DNA of 20,651 nucleotides from a virus: positions 1-20,651 of IMG/VR virus record IMGVR_UViG_3300031630_000042. One strand, 5' to 3'. The notes under the pieces are model-generated. The model saw only the letters and a program-made list of their open reading frames with translations. It was not told the DNA's origin and did not search any database. The translations under genes were made by a program, and so were the position numbers. Each line of letters opens with the position of its first letter. The stretch's first letter is position 1. Below are positions 15,199 to 20,651 of this stretch, piece by piece.

Positions 15199-15743
15199 TA
15201 CTTACCTCCTGAGGGCGCTGGACTACCACCACCTGTTGGTGCTGTAGGTGAACCACCCTTACCACCAGTGGCTCCTGCTTGTGCACCGGGACCTTGGTTA
15301 GGTAACCCGATAACACCACCACTACCAGACCTCACTGGGGCACCTGAGGAATCCCTGAGGATGTTACCTTGTGGGGCTGGGACACCTTGAACTACAGGTC
15401 GTGAAGTAGGTCCTGTTGTTGGGACTGTTAGGTCTACAAATGCAGGATCAAAGGGAGCTATCACACCACTTGTGGGGGATGATGCTGGGATACCCACGGT
15501 TGGTGGCATGAAAGGGGTTGCTGCAGGTTCTTTACCATCCAGTGCAACTGCTTGTTGGTACATATCTGGTGGGGTTTGCACCGTAGGTGGTCTACTATCT
15601 AGTCCAAATGCCAGTGCCTTACGTTCTAGTGCTGCCTCAGGGGATACCTGTGGATTCCAAGATAAGACCTCACCTTGTGGTGCTGTGGCATATGGGGAGC
15701 TCTTAGCCCCTGCGAAGTGCTCTTCAATTTCTGTCTTTGTCAT
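15198..15743 (-). CDS. Pro/Gly-rich, probably disordered virion protein, 181 aa
   Basis: ATG 15743 has GGAG 9 nt upstream, formed by the last codons of the lysozyme gene. From about residue 45 on, the protein is dominated by Pro, Gly, Ser, Thr and Ala, ending in GGS/PAP-type repeats (GGSPTAPTGGGSPAPSGGK), so it is probably intrinsically disordered. No family is recognised. It sits inside the presumed ejection cassette and could be a flexible linker or packing protein that must unfold to leave the head. Its last three codons, Gly-Gly-Lys, also form the ribosome binding site of the next gene. Confidence 0.65.
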   Translation of the reverse strand: MTKTEIEEHFAGAKSSPYATAPQGEVLSWNPQVSPEAALERKALAFGLDSRPPTVQTPPDMYQQAVALDGKEPAATPFMPPTVGIPASSPTSGVIAPFDPAFVDLTVPTTGPTSRPVVQGVPAPQGNILRDSSGAPVRSGSGGVIGLPNQGPGAQAGATGGKGGSPTAPTGGGSPAPSGGK

Positions 15744-15747
15744 CGTC

Positions 15748-16431
15748 TTAATCTCCGAATATTGTATCCCATAAGGATTTAGCTGTATCTTTATGTGCCT
15801 TAGGTATCTTCTCTGTCACTTCCTTCCGTGGCTTACCACTCTTATCACCACCAAAGAGATCATTAATGAAGTCATTAACAGGACTGAGAAACCCAGCATC
15901 AGCTTGAGGTGGGGCCTCCTGCGCTTGTTGTGGTACTTCTTGTACCTGCTTAGGTACTGCAGCCAGCTCTACACCATAAGCCCTCATGGCATCTGAAGTC
16001 TCCTTCATGCGTCCAGCTACACCGCTACCTGATTCAACTGCTAGTCTGTATTCTTCATTGTTCAAGAACTCATCAGCAGCTGCACCCCATTGTCCGGAGT
16101 TGGCTAGTTTTAATGTTGCAGGGCTACCACTTAGGCCACCCCTGTATGTAGAGTCAAGCAATCGTAATTGAAGTGCCTGAGGTAGGGTGTCATACGCTGG
16201 TACGATACCCCTAGTCTTTTGTTCAAAGGAACTAACCACTTGATCAAAGGGCATACCTGAGTACTCACCTGTCTGTCCAAAGCCAGTAGTTGCGACACCC
16301 TTAGTGTCATCATAGGTCTCTGGGTTGTACCCTTCAACACTAGCTATGTGGGCTTCACTTGCGGATAATGGACGGCCCAGTAACTGCTGTGCCATAGCCA
16401 CGGCCTGTGCCCCATGTAATACTGTACTCAT
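15748..16431 (-). CDS. GH24 (T4-type) lysozyme, virion-associated by context
   Basis: ATG 16431 has AGGAGG 5 nt upstream. Residues 33-52 hold the GH24 catalytic signature: E33-x8-D42-x5-T48, in exact register with T4 lysozyme E11, D20 and T26 (EGYNPETYDDT then TTGFGQ). T4 H31 is replaced by Gln. The lysozyme domain runs to about residue 150, then comes a Pro/Gln-rich linker (about 155-178) and a charged tail of about 45 residues. The enzyme cuts the MurNAc-GlcNAc bond of peptidoglycan. It lies among presumed ejection proteins with no holin or spanin beside it, so it probably acts at entry, opening the wall like the gp16 transglycosylase of T7. A lysis endolysin role is the alternative. Confidence 0.85.
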   Translation of the reverse strand: MSTVLHGAQAVAMAQQLLGRPLSASEAHIASVEGYNPETYDDTKGVATTGFGQTGEYSGMPFDQVVSSFEQKTRGIVPAYDTLPQALQLRLLDSTYRGGLSGSPATLKLANSGQWGAAADEFLNNEEYRLAVESGSGVAGRMKETSDAMRAYGVELAAVPKQVQEVPQQAQEAPPQADAGFLSPVNDFINDLFGGDKSGKPRKEVTEKIPKAHKDTAKSLWDTIFGD

Positions 16432-16443
16432 AATGCCTCCTGA

Positions 16444-16950
16444 TTATTTTCCTGAGTTAGCTGCCATAAGGCCTGCACCAATTAACACTGGGATACCGAA
16501 TGGGCCTAGTGCTGCTGCCATAGGGGCTGCTGAAGCTAGTGCTCCACCTGCTGTACCAGCGGTTGCTGCTAGTCCAGTGGTACCTGCTGCTGAGGCAACT
16601 ACAGGTGCAGCTAGAGCTGATGAGCCCATTACTGCCTGTGCTGCTCCGGGAGCTAAGGTACCACCTGTAGATGCTGCAAGTTCTGCCATACCTGCTGCTT
16701 GTGGTGCTGAGATAGCTGCTGTAGGTGCTGCAGTCAGTGAAGCCCACTTACCTGCGATGCTATCAGTCATTGCTGTACCCATCTCACCAGCTGCTTCAGA
16801 ACCCATAGCTTTACTGAATACAGTAGGTGCAAGTGTTTGAGCTAAGCCCGGTTGGTCTTGCATCTGTACGTTAGGTGCTTGTACTCCCGGAGCCTGAGGT
16901 GCACCTTGTTTCTTCTCCGCTTGAGGAGCGAAGGGGTTAAAGCCAGCCAT
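16444..16950 (-). CDS. Ala/Gly-rich hydrophobic virion protein (gp14-like by position), 168 aa
   Basis: The start ATG 16950 overlaps the previous stop (TGATG) and follows GGAGGTAAG; a GTG one codon earlier is less likely. The first 30 residues are Pro/Gln-rich. From about 50 onward it is nearly all Ala, Gly, Thr, Ser and Met. Two stretches could enter a membrane: about 100-130 (Ala/Val/Gly) and about 140-165 (MAAALGPFGIPVLIGAG). No enzyme motif is seen. In T7 the corresponding place is held by gp14, a small ejection protein that reaches the outer membrane; a similar pore role is inferred here. A holin is a weaker alternative, because the gene sits in the virion cluster. Confidence 0.6.
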   Translation of the reverse strand: MAGFNPFAPQAEKKQGAPQAPGVQAPNVQMQDQPGLAQTLAPTVFSKAMGSEAAGEMGTAMTDSIAGKWASLTAAPTAAISAPQAAGMAELAASTGGTLAPGAAQAVMGSSALAAPVVASAAGTTGLAATAGTAGGALASAAPMAAALGPFGIPVLIGAGLMAANSGK

Positions 16951-17666
16951 CACTTACCTCCAGTCTTATTAGTGGTCTGCTCTTTAGGTGCAACACCTGA
17001 GAATAAACCAATGCGTTGGGCAAGAGCTGTGTACTCAGAGTCTAAACCAGCCTGCTCTTGAGCCTGCTGTGCTTGCCCGATCATACCTAGTGTCTGTGCA
17101 CCTTGACCTTGCATACCCATAGCTTGGTTCATATTGGCAGTCTGCATCTGCTGTGCTTGTTGGTCAATGCCAGCGAAGTTAGCCGCTAAGCCTTGTTCGA
17201 TACCAGCTTGGTTGATACCCTGACGAGAACCACCAAGACCACCACGTTGTCCAGCTGCAGCCTGTGAAGTACCTAAGGCACCTTGGGCTTGCTGTAGTGC
17301 TGATGCACGTTGACCTGATAGATCTACTGGTTGATTAGCAATATCCATCATGTTGTTTGCAAGTGCTGTCTGGTTACCTGCTGCTGCAATCCCAGCTGCC
17401 TGTGCATCCTCACCCACTTGACTAAAGCCAGCAACCTGACCTAGCTTATCGTTCGTGTGCAGGTCCTTGGCTGATCCAAGCATCTCAGTGATCTGAGGCT
17501 TGTACTCTTTTGCGAAACCAGATGTAGTTGTCTGTGTACTTGGCCCACCACCACCGCAATGTGCAATATCTTCAACAGCATGATATGTAACTTCACCATG
17601 CTCCAGTACTGCACCAGTAGACATATCAAATGTCATACCATCATAAATCTTTATTAGTTCAGACAT
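16950..17666 (-). CDS. Gln/Ala-rich putative internal virion protein, 238 aa
   Basis: ATG 17666 is chosen because AAAGGAG lies 7 nt upstream; a TTG one codon earlier is less likely. The N-terminal 40 residues look ordered (DGMTFDMSTGAV). A GGGGPS segment follows at about 38, and from about 70 to 215 the chain is rich in Gln, Ala, Gly and Met, with repeated AQ, QQAQ and GQ patterns and a GQRGGLGGSRQGINQAG stretch. Such chains are usually helical or flexible. Proteins of this composition are common among small injection proteins of podoviruses, so a role in genome ejection is inferred. It overlaps the GNAT-like gene by 8 nt. The last codons GGA GGT AAG serve as the ribosome binding site of the next gene. 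Confidence 0.6.
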   Translation of the reverse strand: MSELIKIYDGMTFDMSTGAVLEHGEVTYHAVEDIAHCGGGGPSTQTTTSGFAKEYKPQITEMLGSAKDLHTNDKLGQVAGFSQVGEDAQAAGIAAAGNQTALANNMMDIANQPVDLSGQRASALQQAQGALGTSQAAAGQRGGLGGSRQGINQAGIEQGLAANFAGIDQQAQQMQTANMNQAMGMQGQGAQTLGMIGQAQQAQEQAGLDSEYTALAQRIGLFSGVAPKEQTTNKTGGK

Positions 17667-18099
17667 CAAAGGTCTCCTTTAAACTTAATCTCATTGTTGT
17701 GTAACGCTCTTTCCAACCAGCTCTCTCAAGTGGTTTAAGTAGACCCCTTCGGCCTGTGAACTCCAAGCAGTCAATCTGAGGGAACTTACTCATCTGTTCA
17801 GCGAACTCAGTGGTCCACTCCGTCATCTTATCATTGGTCTTTCCACCAAGGGTTATGATGTGAAGTGACACGAAGTTGTTGTACCGTATTAGTCTTGTAG
17901 TTCCAATCGCAACAAGCTCAGCATCATCAAAGACCTCCCATACATGGAAGTTCTGAGGGTCTGATATAGCTCCTTGGATTATCTGTTGTGTAGTCCACTC
18001 ACCTGAACTATGCACTAGGGCAGAGTCGATGGGTGGTTTTAGTTCATTATACTTAGTCAGTATATCTTCACCCACTACTTGTGTGATCTCAATTGACAT
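17659..18099 (-). CDS. GNAT-like acetyltransferase-fold protein, 146 aa
   Basis: ATG 18099 has GAGGA about 10 nt upstream. The layout fits a small GNAT fold: an N-terminal helix and strand (EDILTKYNELKPPID), a strand with HVWEVFDDAELVAIGTTRL (about 52-70), a central strand VSLHIITLGGK, a helix, then LEFTGRRGLLKPLERAGW near 112-129, typical of the C-terminal end of GNAT proteins. The Q/RxxGxG/A acetyl-CoA loop is not clean (GGKTND), so catalytic activity is uncertain. Similar small proteins are often found in head or tail operons of podoviruses, where their role is unknown. It may modify a host target or act as a structural protein. Confidence 0.55.
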   Translation of the reverse strand: MSIEITQVVGEDILTKYNELKPPIDSALVHSSGEWTTQQIIQGAISDPQNFHVWEVFDDAELVAIGTTRLIRYNNFVSLHIITLGGKTNDKMTEWTTEFAEQMSKFPQIDCLEFTGRRGLLKPLERAGWKERYTTMRLSLKETFDV

Positions 18100-18122
18100 T
18101 GTTATTTAGTCCTCTAATGTTG

Positions 18123-18608
18123 TTACTCTTGAACAGAGTATTCAGTGATGCGGTACACAGTGCCATCTGCATTGTAAGTGGTACCCTTGTATGGTGTGGT
18201 AACTGTAACTGTGTTTGACTCCGGCATCTCAGATCCGTCCATAGAATGATACAGTGTATACTTGTCATCATCTAAGTATATACCTGTGGCTATGATGCTA
18301 AAGCCTGCAACCTTACCCAATGGGTTACCAAAGTCGTAGGCCTTACCTGACATAGCTCCAGTACTCTTAGTGACACGTATGCTGTACACCTCATGATCTT
18401 CAGTGAAGATACTTGGCCTGTCCTGACTGGCATACACAAACCGGTACACATCAGCACTCTCTTTAGATGCAGTCAATGGTAGTCCAATATCCATATCTAA
18501 CTCAGAGACCAATGCTGAGTACTCTGTGGGGTGTTTAAACCTGTGGTACTCTGCTCGTCTTACCTCACCATCTGTGGTGGCAAGTATAGTTCCTATCTCA
18601 AAAGTCAT
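18123..18608 (-). CDS. hypothetical virion-cluster protein, 161 aa
   Basis: ATG 18608 overlaps the stop of the gene before it by 4 nt (ATGA). The protein appears beta-rich, with many Thr, Tyr and Val residues, a segment YDFGNPLGKVAGFSIIATG (about 90-109) and a Thr-rich end (TVTVTTPYKGTTYNADG). No motif is recognised. It lies between presumed tail proteins and the GNAT-like protein, so a tail or adsorption accessory role is plausible but not shown. Confidence 0.65.
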   Translation of the reverse strand: MTFEIGTILATTDGEVRRAEYHRFKHPTEYSALVSELDMDIGLPLTASKESADVYRFVYASQDRPSIFTEDHEVYSIRVTKSTGAMSGKAYDFGNPLGKVAGFSIIATGIYLDDDKYTLYHSMDGSEMPESNTVTVTTPYKGTTYNADGTVYRITEYSVQE

Positions 18609-18814
18609 AAGTCAAACCCCTCTGCGATTACAGCATTATCAACGTCTGACTGACTGTATCCTGAGGGTAATTCTATAACCAGCTTACTCTTAACTGTGTT
18701 CTTGTGACCCTCGTTAACACCGATGACTTCATCAATAACATAAACCTGCAGTGTTAATGTGACTACACCAGCATCCTCAAGTTCACTTGTAGTTGTATAT
18801 GTTGTACTAATCAT
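18605..18814 (-). CDS. hypothetical 69-aa protein in tail gene cluster
   Basis: ATG 18814 overlaps the end of the 323-aa gene by 8 nt, and its stop overlaps the next start by 4 nt, so it is held tightly in a translationally coupled chain. The protein starts with a Ser/Thr-rich stretch (STTYTTTSELED), followed by a beta-looking VVTLTLQVYVIDEV and an acidic C-terminus. No family is recognised. The tight coupling supports it as a real gene despite its size. Confidence 0.65.
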   Translation of the reverse strand: MISTTYTTTSELEDAGVVTLTLQVYVIDEVIGVNEGHKNTVKSKLVIELPSGYSQSDVDNAVIAEGFDL

Positions 18815-19778
18815 AGTAAGAAGCCCTGCTTATAAGTACATTGTTAGCTTCACCTTGGTTACGTGAAGCATCACTGTAAGGGAAGTACTCTATAGGGCCA
18901 ACAGCAGGTATACCGTTCAGGTACCCCAAGCCAAGAAAAGATCCAGATACTTGAGCTTTCCATATATGACCAGCCATGTATATAGCCCAGTTAGCTTGGA
19001 AGTTATTATCACCTGATATACGGAATGCAGACCTGTAGAAGCACCACCAGATATCATAACGAGTCCACTGATAGTAAGACCAGTTGTGGAAGCCACTCTC
19101 TTCACGTCCAACCTCATACTCATAACAAGCAGAGGCTAATGAAGGGCAATAGTATATCTGATCACTGGCAGTGACACTAGCTCCTGTGGTGTACGTATTT
19201 GGTGTCGCATTCACATTGAGGTACGGTGTTGTACCTGAACCAACAGACCCTGAGTTAGGATTTGAAGGTGGTAGTGCATTAGCTGCCCCAACTATCCTGA
19301 GTGGTTTAAATCTAGAGTCAAAGGTAACATCACCAGAACTATTCATAGTCTGTAAACCATAAGTATCACTGGGTGTGCTGTTGGTTTGATCCATAGTTGA
19401 AAAGGCATACAGTGTTGGACCTGTTCCAGCGTTAGTGGACTGGAGTATCCAGACCTTCCAGTTGTTAGTGTCATACTTCCATACACGAATAACACTGGTA
19501 TAAACAGCGCTGGTGCCAGTTCCTGTAGGCTTTATAAAGCACATAGGTGGCTTACTAGATCCGGGTAGGTTAACAGTGTACTCAAAGACACGACCCGGAG
19601 TCTGATTAGAATCTATAGTATTAGGTGAGTCCCAGTAGTCTTCACCACCAAGATCCTCAAGATACGTATGGTTCCAACTTGTTGTTGCAGTGTATTTACC
19701 TATAAAGTGATAACCAAACACATCAGAATCTATCAAGACTTGGTTGCTGTCATTTGTTACTGTTAAGCCATAGGCCAT
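18807..19778 (-). CDS. putative tail tip / receptor-binding protein, 323 aa
   Basis: ATG 19778 has GGGAG about 8 nt upstream. The first 35 residues (GLTVTNDSNQVLIDSD, then FIGKYTA) resemble the start of the 96-aa protein encoded just before it, which suggests duplicated modules. The body is rich in Tyr, Trp, Ser, Thr and Asn (WWCFYRSAFRISGDNN, WNHTYLEDLGGEDYW), as is common in beta-rich adsorption proteins. A Pro/Asn/Gly linker lies near 170-185. No enzymatic motif is seen. Its place among tail genes suggests part of the distal tail or receptor binding; this is inferred from composition and context. Confidence 0.6.
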   Translation of the reverse strand: MAYGLTVTNDSNQVLIDSDVFGYHFIGKYTATTSWNHTYLEDLGGEDYWDSPNTIDSNQTPGRVFEYTVNLPGSSKPPMCFIKPTGTGTSAVYTSVIRVWKYDTNNWKVWILQSTNAGTGPTLYAFSTMDQTNSTPSDTYGLQTMNSSGDVTFDSRFKPLRIVGAANALPPSNPNSGSVGSGTTPYLNVNATPNTYTTGASVTASDQIYYCPSLASACYEYEVGREESGFHNWSYYQWTRYDIWWCFYRSAFRISGDNNFQANWAIYMAGHIWKAQVSGSFLGLGYLNGIPAVGPIEYFPYSDASRNQGEANNVLISRASYYD

Positions 19779-19781
19779 ATA

Positions 19782-20072
19782 TTATCTCCCAAAGACCTGA
19801 AAGGTAGTTGCTTGTGTCTGTGTAGAAGACGGTGCAGTTGCTGTTAATGTCGTACCAGATAGAGAGTACGTGTGTACATAAGCTCGTTCTGTGTTGTTAT
19901 CATCACTGACCATCTGACGTACAACTATCCTCTCAGTCATAGTCTTTATACCTGTAAAGGATGTACTGGCATTCTGAGGTGCAGTGTACACACCTATTAA
20001 GTTCCATGTGACAGATGAAGAGTCATAATCAATGCCACCAGCACTATTAAACAGTCTTATACCATCAGACAT
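19782..20072 (-). CDS. small tail-associated protein, 96 aa
   Basis: ATG 20072 shares its A with the stop of the tail-fibre gene (TAATG), so it is probably co-translated. The protein begins MSDGIRLFNSAGGIDYDSSS, followed by WNLIGVYTA. This pattern (GI/GL, short strand, turn, D-S, then IG-YTA) is shared with the N-terminus of the 323-aa protein next door. The rest is Thr/Ser-rich and beta-looking. Phage tail-tip clusters often hold short proteins starting in this way, but I cannot name the family with certainty. Confidence 0.6.
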   Translation of the reverse strand: MSDGIRLFNSAGGIDYDSSSVTWNLIGVYTAPQNASTSFTGIKTMTERIVVRQMVSDDNNTERAYVHTYSLSGTTLTATAPSSTQTQATTFQVFGR

Positions 20073-20651
20073 TAGAGTGCACCTATCTTAACCCGAAGGA
20101 TGTTATTATTGTACACACGTATCACTGTATTGGTTATCTCAATCCTGTCATTACCAGTACCTGTGGTCACCATGTCAGCTGATATAGCGCCTGTGGCTAT
20201 CTCTGTGGCTGTTATAGCACCTGCAGATATCTGTGTGGCAGTCAGCGAGTTAGCCTGAACCTTATCTGCTGCAATAGTACCATCAACAATCAAGTCACCA
20301 TCTATAAGAGTTCCGGGAGCTACCCAAGTATCTGTACCTGAGACTTGCTTATACTTACCTGCAAGCTTACCATTATCATAGGTTATAACAACAACAGTGC
20401 CATATCCAAACTCCTTCTGGTTAGTATATGGCCTGCCAGTGAAGGTAGACACAGCAACAACTGCATCAGCTATCCAAGTGGAGTCCCCAAGTACTGGCAT
20501 ATTGAACCCAGCTTTAGTATAGGATACAAAGGGTATTCCACCGTCTTTCGCCTGCACTGGGTATATCTGCCACTCGGAAGTGACACCATCTATGAGATAC
20601 CTCTCAGCTATCCAATAGGCTGTTGAAGGTGCAGCTCCATTAGTTAGTATC
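20072..20651 (-). CDS. tail fibre / tip-attachment protein, C-terminal part (5' end beyond window)
   Basis: The frame is open to the right edge of the window, so only the last 192 or so residues are seen. An in-frame GTG at 20557 is not needed as a start. Residues encoded at about 20168-20314 form a repeated hexad-like pattern, with SLTATQISAGAITATEI followed by ATGAISADMV and preceded by IDGDLIVDGTIAADKV. Such IxAxxI/GAI repeats are typical of the trimeric fibre or beta-helix end of phage host-specificity (J-like) and fibre proteins. A short C-terminal domain (RIEITNTVIRVYNNNILRVK) follows. The product probably contributes to host contact. Fibre versus central tip protein cannot be decided without the missing N-terminal part. 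Confidence 0.7.
   Translation of the reverse strand, partial: ILTNGAAPSTAYWIAERYLIDGVTSEWQIYPVQAKDGGIPFVSYTKAGFNMPVLGDSTWIADAVVAVSTFTGRPYTNQKEFGYGTVVVITYDNGKLAGKYKQVSGTDTWVAPGTLIDGDLIVDGTIAADKVQANSLTATQISAGAITATEIATGAISADMVTTGTGNDRIEITNTVIRVYNNNILRVKIGAL

Noticed and set aside
16325-16840. 171-aa + strand open frame rich in Ala and Pro
   Set aside because: It lies antisense to the Ala/Gly-rich 168-aa gene; the codon composition of that gene keeps the opposite strand open. It has no ribosome binding site and breaks the gene direction of the region.
1-20651. tRNA genes, CRISPR arrays, insertion sequences, integrase or attachment sites
   Set aside because: I looked for cloverleaf-like gaps, regularly spaced repeats, transposase or recombinase motifs and found none; the window is almost wholly protein coding.

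Overview
This window looks like part of the genome of a lytic, tailed, T7-like (podovirus-type) bacteriophage. The evidence is a T7-style replication set, a T7-family single-subunit RNA polymerase, tightly packed genes with overlapping start and stop codons, and very large internal-virion-type proteins ending a long late gene cluster. I see no tRNA, rRNA, CRISPR array, insertion sequence, integrase or host housekeeping gene. The host cannot be read from the sequence. The mix of families recalls phages of aquatic proteobacteria, but that is inference.

Region 1 (1-5683, all + strand) is the replication and early/middle block. In order it holds a 5'-truncated 5'-3' exonuclease, a GIY-YIG (SegE-like) endonuclease, a gp4-type primase-helicase, a T7-like RNA polymerase, a small unknown protein, a MazG-type NTP pyrophosphohydrolase and a second small unknown protein. 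The DNA polymerase expected with this set is not in the window and probably lies to the left.

Region 2 (5684-5783) is the convergent junction. It carries two adjacent hairpins. The right-hand one, followed by a T run, ends the + strand operon. The left-hand one, followed by a T-rich stretch on the other strand, probably ends the - strand operon.

Region 3 (5784-20651, all - strand, read from right to left) is the late virion block. It starts with a tail-fibre/tip protein cut by the window edge, two small paralogous-looking tail proteins (96 and 323 aa), two unknown proteins and a GNAT-like protein. A seven-gene set follows that looks like a genome-ejection cassette: a Gln/Ala-rich protein, an Ala/Gly-rich hydrophobic protein, a GH24 lysozyme, a Pro/Gly-rich protein, a 580-aa internal protein, a 1333-aa protein with an N-terminal staphylococcal-nuclease domain, and a 1215-aa protein.

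The most notable reading is that the 1215-aa protein carries, in order and at plausible spacing, the T/DxxGR-like, A, B and C motifs of T7/N4-type single-subunit RNA polymerases. It is therefore a candidate virion-packaged RNA polymerase, comparable to the N4 vRNAP but about as small as its catalytic domain. The phage would then carry two polymerases of one superfamily: a compact one in the replication block and a diverged one injected with the DNA. Next to it is an ejection protein bearing a nuclease domain with its catalytic residues intact. The inferred scheme is that the virion delivers lysozyme, pore/tunnel proteins, a nuclease and an RNA polymerase; the injected polymerase starts early transcription, which yields the T7-like polymerase for later genes.
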